Positions 1-8,436 of a DNA stretch of 64,000 bases are shown here, piece by piece. The DNA is taken from assembly GCA_036156195.1 (NCBI GenBank), contig JAYZUZ010000019.1:1-64000 (forward strand), written 5' to 3'. The notes under the pieces were generated by a model. The model saw only the letters and a program-made list of their open reading frames with translations. It had not been told where the DNA came from and did not search any database. The stretch comes from Abyssibacter sp036156195. Lineage in GTDB: Bacteria; Pseudomonadota; Gammaproteobacteria; Nevskiales; OUC007. How positions within the stretch are numbered: the stretch's first letter is position 1; each line of letters starts with the position of its first letter. The translations under genes and the position numbers were made by a program.

Positions 1-406
1 GGTTCGTCCACACCACCGGCTCCGCCAAACAAAACACCCCGCTGACGCGGGGCTCGTTATGGTGGAGAGGGCCAGGGATAGACTCGGCCCATCCTGGCCC
101 TCGCCGCTGCGCGGCGCCTCCGCTTCGCTGCGGCGTCCGATTCGGCTGTCCTGCCGAATCGTCGAACCGGTGGGTTCGTCCACACCACCGGCTCCGCCAA
201 ACAAAAAACCCCGCTGACGCGGGGCTGGTTGCGGTGAAGAGGGTTGGGGATAGACTCGGGCCATCCCTGGCCCTCGCCGCTGCGCGGCGCCTCCGCTTCG
301 CTACGGCGTCCGATTCGGCTGTCCGGCCGAATCGTCGAACCGGGGGGTTCGTCCACACCACCCGCTCCGCCCAACAAAAAACCCCGCTGACGCGGGGCTC
401 TTTGTT
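1..406 (-). repeat. Tandem ~172-bp repeats downstream of tRNA-Ser
   Basis: Three copies of one unit start at about 1, 173 and 346 (spacing 172 and 173 bp); the first is cut by the window edge and the third runs into the tRNA-Ser gene. Each holds the hairpin core CCCCGCTGACGCGGGG, then a GGAGAGGG-type stretch. In the third copy that stretch is the true tRNA-Ser 3' end. In copies 1 and 2 it is a degenerate match (about 72-98 and 237-265: GGAGAGGG or GAAGAGGG, then GGGATAGACTCGG in place of GGGATTCGAACCC). Read on the minus strand, the array is a tRNA gene followed by repeated tRNA-tail-plus-terminator units. Known parallel: the E. coli tyrT locus has about 178-bp repeats that include the tRNA 3' end. 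No protein is supported here. Confidence 0.85.
375..400 (-). terminator. Intrinsic terminator of tRNA-Ser
   Basis: On the minus strand the sequence reads AGCCCCGC-GTCA-GCGGGG followed by six T residues, starting a few bases after the encoded CCA end of tRNA-Ser. Near-identical hairpins sit at about 33-52 and 203-227 in the two upstream repeat copies, so transcripts that read through the first would meet two more terminators. Confidence 0.85.
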
Positions 407-498
407 TGGCGGAGAGGGTGGGATTCGAACCCACGTGGGGCGTAATGCCCCCAACCGATTTCGAATCGGTGCCGTTATGACCGCTTCGGTACCTCTCC
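407..498 (-). tRNA. tRNA-Ser (anticodon CGA)
   Basis: The reverse complement begins GGAGAGG and ends CCTCTCC-G-CCA, giving a 7-bp acceptor stem, discriminator G73 (as in serine tRNAs) and an encoded CCA. The anticodon stem ACCGA/TCGGT encloses the loop TTCGAAA, so the anticodon is CGA and reads UCG. A long variable arm (TGGGGGC...GCCCC) fits the class II structure of tRNA-Ser, and the T arm carries GGTTCGAATCC. Total length with CCA is 92 nt. It is a single-gene unit with its own terminator. Confidence 0.96.
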
Positions 499-536
499 CA
501 TTGATGGCTGCACGCAACGCTGGGCGTTTGCGACAG

Positions 537-549
537 GGCGCGCATTCTA
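537..549 (-). promoter_or_regulatory. Probable -10 and GC-rich discriminator of tRNA-Ser promoter
   Basis: On the minus strand TAGAAT (549 to 544) is followed at once by GCGCGCCC, about 40 nt before the mature tRNA 5' end. A GC-rich discriminator is typical of stringently controlled stable-RNA promoters. No good -35 hexamer is visible 16-18 nt upstream, so the call rests on the -10 and discriminator. The same octamer follows the rpmE2 -10. Confidence 0.5.
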
Positions 550-631
550 CCGTCTCTGGCGAGAAACGCGAGCCCCTGTGACGAGGAGATGACGAGCCGT
601 CGCGGCGATGGGATCATGGGCGGGGAGACGC

Positions 632-2119
632 GTGGACGACAACGACTTGAGAGGACATCGCTGGACCCGGCTATTCAGCCTCGCCCTGGTGCTGGTGATC
701 ACCCTGGGTACGGCGATGACCTGCTCACTGCCCGGCACCGAGCTGGACGCCATGCAGGTTCGCGGCAGTCTGCGCGTGGCCACGATTAATCGCGCGACGA
801 CGTATTTCTCCGATGCACAAGGCGACCCGGCGGGTTTCGACTACGACTTGCTGGTTTTACTGACCGAGCGCCTGGGCGTGGAGCTGGACCTGCAGGTCTA
901 CAGTTTTGAGCGCGATGCCCTGGACGCCGTGGCCCGGGGCGAGGCCGATCTTGCGGCGACGGGCTCGATGGCCACCCAGGCGCGACGCGAGCGGTTCCGG
1001 TTTGGCCCCACACTGCGGTCGGTCAAGCCGCAGGTCGTGTATCGCCGAGGGTCCCGCAAGCCACGGGCGCTAGACGAAGTGCAGGATCCGCTGCGCGTCG
1101 CCGCAGACTCTGCAATCAGCGACGTGGTCCAGCGCATCGCAACCAACCACCCGGCGCTGGAGTGGACGGCCGTCGAGGATGCCGACGATGACACCCTGCT
1201 CTACCAGGTCGCCGAGAACACGCATCCGGTGGCAGCGGCGAGCTCGGACATCATCTCGATCAGCCGGCGCTTCTATCCCCGGCTCACCGTTGCGTTTGAT
1301 CTCGACGAGCCCCTGCCAGTGGCCTGGGCGTTCCGCCCGATGACGGATCACTCGCTTTATAACGCGGTCGTGGCCTTTGTGGTCGAGCTCAAGGCCTCCA
1401 AGGAACTGGACCGGATCCGCGACCGCTACTTCGGCCAGCTAGGACGGTTGGATTATGTCGGCAGCCGGGAATTTTCGCGCGATGTCGACCGCCTGCTCCC
1501 GCGGTACCGCGAGTATTTCGAGCAAGCGGCCGAAGCCAATGACCTGGACTGGCGCCTGCTCGCAGCCGTGGGCTATCAGGAGTCGCACTGGGAAGCCAAC
1601 GCCCGCAGCCCCACGGGGGTCCGCGGCATCATGATGCTGACCAAGGACACTGCCAAGTATCTGAAAATCGCGAATCGCCGCGACCCCAAGCAGAGCATCT
1701 TTGGGGGCGCCCGCTACCTGCGTGACCAGATCGACCGCATGCCTGACAGCGTGACCGAACCGGACCGGACCTGGATGGCCCTGGCGGCCTACAACCTCGG
1801 ACGGGGACACCTGCTGGATGCGCGAAACATCGCGGCCGAGATGGGCGGCGATCCCGATCGCTGGGTCGACGTGCGCGCAGCACTGCCCCTGCTTACGCAG
1901 GCGAAATGGCATTCCCGTACCCGTTACGGCTATGCCCGTGGCCATGAGGCGGTCAACTACGTGGGTAACATCCGGACGTACTACGACATCCTCAACTGGA
2001 TTACGGGCGCAGAGACCGAGATCGAGGCGCCCGAACAGCCGCCAGAACGAGAATTACCATCGCAACGTGAGCCTGATCCCAGTACCCGCGCCCTGGACCT
2101 GGAATCACCGATTCTTTAG
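632..2119 (+). CDS. mltF: Membrane-bound lytic murein transglycosylase F
   Basis: Periplasmic enzyme that cleaves the MurNAc-GlcNAc bond of peptidoglycan, forming 1,6-anhydro ends. An N-terminal hydrophobic segment (LFSLALVLVITLG) anchors it. A solute-binding-protein family 3 module follows (begins VRGSLRVATIN, runs for about 230 residues), then a C-terminal SLT domain with the catalytic Glu in QESHW (codon at 1580-1582) and downstream AAYNLG and GYARGHEAVNYV motifs. This two-domain order is diagnostic of MltF. I chose GTG at 632 because GGGGAG lies 5 nt upstream; ATG at 608, in frame, would add eight residues but has no ribosome site. The short tail after the SLT domain is low complexity. 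It is followed 52 nt later by a secreted protease gene. Confidence 0.93.
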   Translation: MDDNDLRGHRWTRLFSLALVLVITLGTAMTCSLPGTELDAMQVRGSLRVATINRATTYFSDAQGDPAGFDYDLLVLLTERLGVELDLQVYSFERDALDAVARGEADLAATGSMATQARRERFRFGPTLRSVKPQVVYRRGSRKPRALDEVQDPLRVAADSAISDVVQRIATNHPALEWTAVEDADDDTLLYQVAENTHPVAAASSDIISISRRFYPRLTVAFDLDEPLPVAWAFRPMTDHSLYNAVVAFVVELKASKELDRIRDRYFGQLGRLDYVGSREFSRDVDRLLPRYREYFEQAAEANDLDWRLLAAVGYQESHWEANARSPTGVRGIMMLTKDTAKYLKIANRRDPKQSIFGGARYLRDQIDRMPDSVTEPDRTWMALAAYNLGRGHLLDARNIAAEMGGDPDRWVDVRAALPLLTQAKWHSRTRYGYARGHEAVNYVGNIRTYYDILNWITGAETEIEAPEQPPERELPSQREPDPSTRALDLESPIL

Positions 2120-2171
2120 GCGGCCGCACGCTATAGTGACCCGCTCTGCTGATCGAACCTGAGGGTCTTGC

Positions 2172-3635
2172 ATGCGATTCGCCGCACTTTGTCTTGCCGG
2201 CTGCCTGCCCGTTGCGGCCATGGCAGCCCCGATGGGCCTGAGCCCTGAACTTCAGTTGATGCCAGCGCAGCGCATCAGCCCCTTGTTGCTGGACGCCCAG
2301 CCCACACCGCCCGCGCCTGCCCCGCGCACGCCGCTCATCATCGCGCAGGGCATCGAGTACACCGCCAGCAGCGATGTGACAGGGATCTGGGAACAAGCGG
2401 CTGACAATCGCTGGGTGTGGCGTGCAGTCATCCACGCGAAGCAGGCTGCATCCCTGGGTATCAGCCTGCGCAGCAGCCCGCTGCTCGAACGGGCGAGCAT
2501 CACGGCCTATGACCCCGCAGGCGACCGCGTGGAATCCCTGCAAGCGCGCGGCGAGCTGCTTCGCAGCCCCTTGATCGGTGGCGACACACTGGTCGTCGAA
2601 GTCGCGCTGCCCAAAGGGCAGGCCCCTGCCCCGGTCGAGATTGCCTGGCTGCACTACGGCTTCATGGACCCCGCCACAGGCCGTCGCACGCAGAAGTCCG
2701 GGGACTGCAATGTCGATGTCGTCTGCCCCGAGGGCGATGCCTGGCGCCAGGAGATCCAGGCGGTGGCGCGATACACCTTTGACGTGGGTACGTCCACCGC
2801 GCTGTGCACCGGCACCTTGGTGAATAACACCGCGCTTGATCGTCGCCCACTGTTTCTGACCGCCAACCACTGTGTCAGCGACAACACGACAGCCCAGACC
2901 ATGACGCTGTACTGGAATTTCGAAACCTCCAGCTGTGGCGGCACACCCAACGGCAGCCTGAACCAGTCGCAGTCGGGTGCCACCCTGTTGGCGACAGGTG
3001 CCGATTCAGACTTCACGCTGGTCGTCCTCGACAGCCAGCCGGCGCCAGCCTTCGATGTGACCTACGCGGGCTGGGATGCCACGGAAACAGCCGCCTGCGG
3101 CGTGACTGCAATCCACCACCCCAGTGGCGACGAGAAGCGCATCAGCTTTGAGTACGCCACCCTGACGCAGACCCAGTACAGCAGCAATACGCCCGATGCT
3201 TCCGCGCAGTTCTGGCGCGTCGAGGACTGGGACGTCGGCACCACGGAGGGCGGTTCCTCGGGCTCCGGGCTCTGGAACGAAGACCACCGGATTGTCGGAC
3301 AGTTGTCAGGGGGCGGCGCAGCCTGTGGCAATGATGAACCGGACTGGTACGGCCGCTTCAGCGACAACTGGGACAACGGCTCGCCGGGCAACAGTCTGCG
3401 CCCGCATCTCGACCCGACCGGTTCAGGTGACCTGACGCTGGACGGGCTGGACGACGATGGCAACACCATCACCCTGAACACCAGCCTCTGTGGCGCCATG
3501 TCCGGAGGTGGCGGCAGCGGCGGCGGGGGGAATGGTGGCGGTAGCAGCAGTGGTGGGGACGGGGGCAGTGGCGCCCTGCCCGGCTGGTTACTGCTTCCGC
3601 TGCTGGGCCTGGCCGCAATCAGACGCCGGCGCTAG
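2172..3635 (+). CDS. Secreted trypsin-like serine protease with GlyGly-CTERM tail
   Basis: Predicted exported protease of 487 residues. A signal peptide (MRFAALCLAGCLPVAAMAAP) leads to an N-terminal propeptide or beta domain, then a chymotrypsin-fold domain with a full triad: His233 in TANHC, Asp280 in ADSDFTLV and Ser363 in GGSSGSGL. The GGSSGS form resembles lysyl endopeptidase-like S1 enzymes. Several paired cysteines suggest disulfides. The C-terminus is a Gly/Ser-rich linker, then ALPGWLLLPLLGLAAI and RRRR, the tripartite GlyGly-CTERM signal known to be processed by rhombosortase, often in species with type II secretion. Rhombosortase is not in this window. Substrate specificity cannot be read from the sequence. 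A second protein with the same tail lies at 19838-21955. Confidence 0.88.
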   Translation: MRFAALCLAGCLPVAAMAAPMGLSPELQLMPAQRISPLLLDAQPTPPAPAPRTPLIIAQGIEYTASSDVTGIWEQAADNRWVWRAVIHAKQAASLGISLRSSPLLERASITAYDPAGDRVESLQARGELLRSPLIGGDTLVVEVALPKGQAPAPVEIAWLHYGFMDPATGRRTQKSGDCNVDVVCPEGDAWRQEIQAVARYTFDVGTSTALCTGTLVNNTALDRRPLFLTANHCVSDNTTAQTMTLYWNFETSSCGGTPNGSLNQSQSGATLLATGADSDFTLVVLDSQPAPAFDVTYAGWDATETAACGVTAIHHPSGDEKRISFEYATLTQTQYSSNTPDASAQFWRVEDWDVGTTEGGSSGSGLWNEDHRIVGQLSGGGAACGNDEPDWYGRFSDNWDNGSPGNSLRPHLDPTGSGDLTLDGLDDDGNTITLNTSLCGAMSGGGGSGGGGNGGGSSSGGDGGSGALPGWLLLPLLGLAAIRRRR

Positions 3636-3650
3636 CCCGACAGCACAAAC

Positions 3651-3682
3651 AAAAACGGCCCGCCGAAGCGGGCCGTTTTTTA
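3651..3682. terminator. Bidirectional intrinsic terminator
   Basis: A 9-bp stem ACGGCCCGC-CGAA-GCGGGCCGT is preceded by AAAAA and followed by TTTTTT, so it can end transcripts from the protease gene (plus) and from rpmE2 (minus), which converge here. Confidence 0.92.
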
Positions 3683-3700
3683 TTCCAGCGCAGGCGCAGC

Positions 3701-3949
3701 TTACTTGCTGATGCCGTAACGCTGACGGAACTTGTCGATCTTTCCGGTGGTGTCCGCCATCGACTGCTTGCCCGTGAAGAACGGGTGCGACTTGCTGGAG
3801 ACGTCCAGCTTGATCAGCGGATACTCGTTACCGTCTTCCCAGGTAATCGTTTCCTTGGAAGAGGCCGTCGAGCGGCACAGGAAGGCGAAGTCACTGGACG
3901 TGTCCTTGAACACGACCGGACGATAATTCGGATGGATGTCTGCTTTCAT
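3701..3949 (-). CDS. rpmE2: 50S ribosomal protein L31 type B (bL31B)
   Basis: 82-residue ribosomal protein of the large subunit, at the 50S-30S bridge. The N-terminus MKADIHPNYRPVVF and the segment SKSHPFFTGKQ identify bL31. It is the type B, zinc-free form: the CxxC zinc ligands of type A are missing and only one cysteine is present. In other bacteria type B forms replace the zinc form when zinc is short, often under Zur control; I see no clear Zur operator upstream. It ends at the shared terminator at 3651-3682 and has a plausible promoter at about 4001-4014. Confidence 0.95.
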   Translation of the reverse strand: MKADIHPNYRPVVFKDTSSDFAFLCRSTASSKETITWEDGNEYPLIKLDVSSKSHPFFTGKQSMADTTGKIDKFRQRYGISK

Positions 3950-4000
3950 GGCGATTCGCGTCGGTGACTGCCGGCGGCGGCATCCGCCCGGCCAAAAAGA

Positions 4001-4014
4001 GGGCGCGCTTTATA
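4001..4014 (-). promoter_or_regulatory. Probable rpmE2 promoter -10 with GC-rich discriminator
   Basis: On the minus strand TATAAA (4014 to 4009) is followed directly by GCGCGCCC, leaving a leader of about 50 nt. The octamer is identical to that after the tRNA-Ser -10, which suggests shared growth-rate or ppGpp control. The -35 region (TTTCCT or TTCCTC) is weak. Confidence 0.45.
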
Positions 4015-4193
4015 GCATCTTTCGGCGACGGAGGAAATAGCCACCCCCGCTGACGCGGCCGCTGCGACCCTTCGGACAGCTGCCGCATCCAGGTATCAAC
4101 ACATGCCCAGTTAGGCATGATTCATCAGCTCGATAGCCGGCACCAATCATTCAGTCCGGGGACTTCGACTGAGCCAGTACCCGGGGAGGGGAC

Positions 4194-7100
4194 ATGAATC
4201 TGACGCGCCTGTCATTGGCGAATCCGGCCGCGCTGGTCGTCGTGGTCCTGTTACTCGTCGGCGTGGGCACGGCGGCGCTCTTCAAATTGCCCATCCAACT
4301 CCTGCCGCCGATTGACCAACCGCAGATCTCCGTCTCGACCTTCTGGCGCGGCGCTGCCCCGGCGGATATGGAGTCGGTCATCATCGAGCAGCAGGAGCGC
4401 GTATTGCGCAACCTGCCGGGGCTGACGCAGATCCAGTCCAACATCAATCAGAGCAGGGGCAATATCAATCTGACCTTTGAGATGGACCACGACATGCAGC
4501 GGGCCTATCTCGATGTCATCAATCGACTGCAGCAGGTGCCCGCCCTGCCCCGCGACGCCAACGGACCCTGGGTCAACCTGGCCGGTGGGAATTTCTCCAG
4601 CAGCAACGCCGCCTCGCTGCTCGTCCGTGCGGTGGATGCCAATGACCCCAGAAATCCGGGCGACTTTCACCCCGTTGTTGATCGCTGGGTCGAACCTGCA
4701 CTGGCGCGCATCCCCGGCGTAGCCGAGGTCAACCTGCAAAGTCACAGACCCGAGGAAGTCCGCATCGTGCTGGATGCGCCCCGCGCGGCTGCGCTGGGTG
4801 TACAAATCAGTGACGTTGCCCGGGCGGTCAGCTCGGCTGCCGATGTCTCCGGCGGGTTTGCAGACGTGGGCCGCCGTCAGTACACCGTGCGCTTCATGGG
4901 CAAGGCACCGATGGACCAGCTCGATGAGCTAATCGTCGCCTATCGCGGCGACCAACCCATCTACCTGGGCGATCTCGCGACGGTAACGCTCCAGCGCGTA
5001 GAGCAAGGTGGCTTCACGCTGCGCAACGGCTACCCGGCCTACTACATCACCGTGGCCCGTGAAGCCGGCTCGAACACCGTGGAGATTCTTGATCACATCA
5101 ATGCAGTGATCGACGAACTCAACGCCGGCCCCCTGCCGGACGCAGGGCTGGCGCTGGAGCTGTCCTACGACGCCTCCGTACATATCCGCCGGGCCATCCG
5201 GCTGGTGCAGGGCAATCTGCTGCTCGGCGGCCTGCTCGCCACGCTGGTGTTGTTCGCATTTCTGCGAGACCTGCGCTCTACCCTGCTGGTCGGGCTGACG
5301 ATCCCGGTGTGCCTGTTCGCCGCCTTCGCCACACTGGACCTGTTTCAACGTAGCCTCAATGTCATCTCGCTGGCGGCGCTGGCCTTCGCCGTCGGTCTGG
5401 TTGTCGACGCAGCCATCATCGCGCAGGAAAACATCGTCCGGCTGCGCCAATCCGGCGTGGCCGTCGGCCAGGCCGTCCTCCGAGGCGCCACCGAAGTTGC
5501 CCCGGCGCTGTTTGCCAGCACGGCCACGAGCATCGCCATCTTTCTGCCCATTCTGTTCATGAGTGGACCCGAGGGTCAGTTGTTCTCCGACCTGGCACTC
5601 ACGCTGTCCATCGCTGTTGTCGTCTCGCTGGTGGCTGCATTGACCGTACTGCCAACCGCCAGCGCACATTGGCTGGGCCGGGTGCCCCGCGCGGACCGGA
5701 TGGGCGGCCTGTGGGACCGGGTCACCCAGCTTGTCCTCCGACTCACGGATCGTCCGCTGATGCGCATGGGGTGGATTCTCAGCTTGACGGTCGGCGCCGG
5801 CGCGCTGGCCTGGAGCCTGATCCCCAAGGCCGACTACCTGCCCCGGGCGCGCTCCGACAATGCCTGGGTCAACTTTTCCGTGCCGGCAGGCGCATCCCAG
5901 GAGACACTTCAGGAAGATCTCGGCAAAACCATTGTCAGCCGCCTGGAGCCCTACATGACGGGCGAGAAAACACCCCAGGTCGCTTACTACAATCTCTCAT
6001 CGTGGGGGCGCTGGAGCGGGATGGCGATTTATCCGGCCGACCCCAAGCAGGCTGATGCGCTGATGGAGGTGCTACGGACCGAGACCACGGCCGATCTGCC
6101 GGATATCAGCAGCTTTGTCACCATGGGATCCCTGCTGAATTTCTCCGGCGGCGGCAACCGGCAAATCGATGTGGATATCCACGGCGCCGACCTGGCCCAG
6201 CTGCTCTCGGCAGCCCGCGCCGGCATGGCTGCGTTCGGCGAGGCCATGCCGGGCGTGCCCGTGCAGCCTCGCCCGAGCCTATCGCTGGCCGAACCAGAGC
6301 TACGCGTGCTGCCCGATGACACCCGGATCGCCCAGACCGGGCTGACACGTGGCGATGTCGGCCAGGCCGTGCGCGCCTACACCGACGGGCTTTATGTGGG
6401 CGAGTACTTTGATGGCAATAACCGCCACAACGTGGTGATCCGCGCGGACCCCTGGGATACGCCCGAAGGCCTGGCCGAGCTGCCACTGCACACGCCGCTG
6501 GGGGGCATGCAAATGCTGGGCGAACTGGCCAGCCTGGAGCGTCACGTCGGCCCCAGTGAACTGCGGCGTATTGACGGACAGCGCACGGTCACGCTCCGGG
6601 TATTCCCGCCCGAAACGGTCACGCTGGAAGAAGCCATCGAAAATATCCAGGCCAATGTGGAGCCGGCGATCCTCGCGCAGCTGGGCGCAGAGGGGTCGGT
6701 GCGCTACCGCGGCAGCGCAGACGGCCTCGACGAAGCGCTGGCCTCCATGGGACGCAATCTGCTGTACGCCTTGCTGATTCTGCTGCTCATTCTGGCGGCC
6801 ATGTATCGGTCATTGTGGAGCGCCGTGGTGGTGCTGTCGGTCATGCCCATGGCCTTCGCCGGCGGCGTATCGGCACTCACCGTCATGAATCTGTTCACGT
6901 TCCAGTCCATGGATTTGCTGACCATGAGTGGCTTCATCATTCTGCTGGGTCTGGTCGTGAACAACGCGATTCTGCTGGTCGACCGAACCCAGCGTGCCGA
7001 GGCCGAGGGCCTGGCGCGACGCGACGCCGTGGCCAGCGCCGTGCGGCAACGAGCAAGGCCGATCTACATGAGCACCCTCACCAGCATCTTCGGCATGCTG

Positions 7101-7301
7101 CCGCTGATGCTCATGCCGGGCACCGGCTCGGAGATCTACCGTGGCCTAGCCGCCATCATCGTCGGCGGCATGCTCGCCTCGGCCCTATTCACCCTGCTGC
7201 TACTCCCCAGCCTGTTGCGGCTGGGCATGGGTCGCCGCCAGTCGGCACCGTCGCTCAGCACGGCGGTCGCTGATGCCGGCCCTGTGCAACCTGGAGCCTG
7301 A
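4194..7301 (+). CDS. RND-family efflux transporter permease
   Basis: Inner-membrane proton-driven exporter of 1035 residues, the usual length of the AcrB/MexB (HAE1) superfamily. Topology fits 12 TM segments with two large periplasmic loops: TM1 at the N-terminus (ALVVVVLLLVGVGTAALF), TM2-6 after residue about 340 and a second block near 860-1015. TM4 has GLVVDAAII (Asp405), where AcrB has the pair Asp407-Asp408; the second acid is Ala here. TM10 has LVVNNAILLVD (Asn923-924) where AcrB has Lys940. The protein therefore belongs to a divergent branch and its proton relay is not AcrB-like. The adaptor gene follows 1 nt after the stop, in the reverse of the usual adaptor-permease order. No TolC-like gene or regulator is next to it. 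Substrate unknown. Confidence 0.92.
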   Translation: MNLTRLSLANPAALVVVVLLLVGVGTAALFKLPIQLLPPIDQPQISVSTFWRGAAPADMESVIIEQQERVLRNLPGLTQIQSNINQSRGNINLTFEMDHDMQRAYLDVINRLQQVPALPRDANGPWVNLAGGNFSSSNAASLLVRAVDANDPRNPGDFHPVVDRWVEPALARIPGVAEVNLQSHRPEEVRIVLDAPRAAALGVQISDVARAVSSAADVSGGFADVGRRQYTVRFMGKAPMDQLDELIVAYRGDQPIYLGDLATVTLQRVEQGGFTLRNGYPAYYITVAREAGSNTVEILDHINAVIDELNAGPLPDAGLALELSYDASVHIRRAIRLVQGNLLLGGLLATLVLFAFLRDLRSTLLVGLTIPVCLFAAFATLDLFQRSLNVISLAALAFAVGLVVDAAIIAQENIVRLRQSGVAVGQAVLRGATEVAPALFASTATSIAIFLPILFMSGPEGQLFSDLALTLSIAVVVSLVAALTVLPTASAHWLGRVPRADRMGGLWDRVTQLVLRLTDRPLMRMGWILSLTVGAGALAWSLIPKADYLPRARSDNAWVNFSVPAGASQETLQEDLGKTIVSRLEPYMTGEKTPQVAYYNLSSWGRWSGMAIYPADPKQADALMEVLRTETTADLPDISSFVTMGSLLNFSGGGNRQIDVDIHGADLAQLLSAARAGMAAFGEAMPGVPVQPRPSLSLAEPELRVLPDDTRIAQTGLTRGDVGQAVRAYTDGLYVGEYFDGNNRHNVVIRADPWDTPEGLAELPLHTPLGGMQMLGELASLERHVGPSELRRIDGQRTVTLRVFPPETVTLEEAIENIQANVEPAILAQLGAEGSVRYRGSADGLDEALASMGRNLLYALLILLLILAAMYRSLWSAVVVLSVMPMAFAGGVSALTVMNLFTFQSMDLLTMSGFIILLGLVVNNAILLVDRTQRAEAEGLARRDAVASAVRQRARPIYMSTLTSIFGMLPLMLMPGTGSEIYRGLAAIIVGGMLASALFTLLLLPSLLRLGMGRRQSAPSLSTAVADAGPVQPGA

Positions 7302-7302
7302 T

Positions 7303-8388
7303 ATGCGCTTGTTTCCCGTATTCGCTTCCCTGCTGGCGATGAGTGTTGCCAGCCATGCCCTGGCCCAGCCACCCGCCCGCGCCACACCCATCGTGGTGGA
7401 CCACGTCCGTTCCGAGCGCATGGTCAAGGCCATGCCCGTTTCCGGCACGGTAGCCACCCGGCAAGAGATGCAGGTCACTGCCGGCATTGCCGGACGGATT
7501 GCCTGGATGGCCGAGCCCGGCACCCGCGTGCAGACCGGCGACCCCGTGGCACGTCTCGACACCGGTCCGCTGCGGCTCGAACTCGCTGAGCAACAAGCCA
7601 TGCTGCAACGCGATTCGGTCAATCACCGTTACCTCGAACAGGAGGTCCGACGACTGGAGCGCCTGTCGAACAGCGACTACGTCTCTGCGCTTGATATCGA
7701 GCAGGCGCGATCACAACGCGACATTGCAGCCGGCGACATGCTGGTCGCGCAGGCCCGCATCGACCAGCTTGAAGATCAACTGGACCGAGCCACTGTTCGG
7801 GCGCCTTTTGACGGCATAGTCAGTGCGCGTTCGCGCTTTCCCGGCGAAGACGTCAGCCTGGGCACCCCGCTGGGCCGACTGGTGGATACGCAGCACCTGG
7901 AGGTCCGCGCGGCCGTCCCGCTGCGATTCATGAACCGCACCCAGATCGGTGATGTCCTCACGGTACTGGTCAACGGGCAGGAGTTTGTGGGCCGTGTCCG
8001 GGCCGTGATCGCGGCCGGCGACGCCCTGTCGCAAACCTTCGAGATTCGCATTGATCTGTCCGATGAGGCCGCGCCCGCACTGGCGATTGGCCAACTCGCC
8101 CGTGTGCGCGTTCCGCTCACCACCACCAACCGCATGCTGGCTGTGCCGCGTGATGCCGTGGTGCTACGGCAGGAAGGGCACCGGGTTGTCCGGATCAATC
8201 AAGACGGCAAAGCGGAGCATGTCAGCGTCACACTCGGACCGGGGCATGGCCAATGGGTGGCTGTTTCCGGTGAGCTACAGGAGGGCGATACGGTGGCCGT
8301 TCGTGGTGCCGAGCGCCTGCAACCCGGCCAGGCTGTGCACATCGTCCGGGATCTGGCCGAAGAACGCCGCAGTACCGACCACAGCTAG
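7303..8388 (+). CDS. RND efflux periplasmic adaptor (membrane fusion protein)
   Basis: Predicted periplasmic adaptor linking the preceding RND permease to an outer-membrane channel. Signal peptide MRLFPVFASLLAMSVASHALA is followed by the lipoyl-like half motif (GRIAWMAEPGTRVQTGDPVARLD), an alpha-hairpin (residues about 90-160), the second lipoyl half (RAPFDGIVSARSRFPGEDV), and beta-barrel and membrane-proximal domains. No lipobox is present, so it should be soluble or anchored by its signal segment. ATG 7303 was chosen because CTGGAG lies 6 nt upstream and a signal peptide starts exactly there; the upstream in-frame ATG at 7273 lies inside the permease gene. The two genes are surely co-transcribed. 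Confidence 0.92.
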   Translation: MRLFPVFASLLAMSVASHALAQPPARATPIVVDHVRSERMVKAMPVSGTVATRQEMQVTAGIAGRIAWMAEPGTRVQTGDPVARLDTGPLRLELAEQQAMLQRDSVNHRYLEQEVRRLERLSNSDYVSALDIEQARSQRDIAAGDMLVAQARIDQLEDQLDRATVRAPFDGIVSARSRFPGEDVSLGTPLGRLVDTQHLEVRAAVPLRFMNRTQIGDVLTVLVNGQEFVGRVRAVIAAGDALSQTFEIRIDLSDEAAPALAIGQLARVRVPLTTTNRMLAVPRDAVVLRQEGHRVVRINQDGKAEHVSVTLGPGHGQWVAVSGELQEGDTVAVRGAERLQPGQAVHIVRDLAEERRSTDHS

Positions 8389-8436
8389 TCAGGCACGGAT
8401 CTCTTCGCGCGTCCCTGGATCGGATTCGTGATCGCG

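Noticed and set aside
1..406. CRISPR array
   Set aside because: The repeated units are about 172 bp with no short repeat-spacer alternation and belong to the tRNA locus.
57..617. 186-residue minus-strand frame across the tRNA-Ser repeats
   Set aside because: It runs through the tRNA gene and the terminators and is Arg-rich because of repeat composition. A tyrT-like tpr protein was considered but there is no supporting start signal.
4102..4118. Small inverted repeat ATGCC...GGCAT before the RND genes as an operator
   Set aside because: Arms of only 5 bp with a 6-nt spacer are expected by chance and no regulator gene is adjacent.
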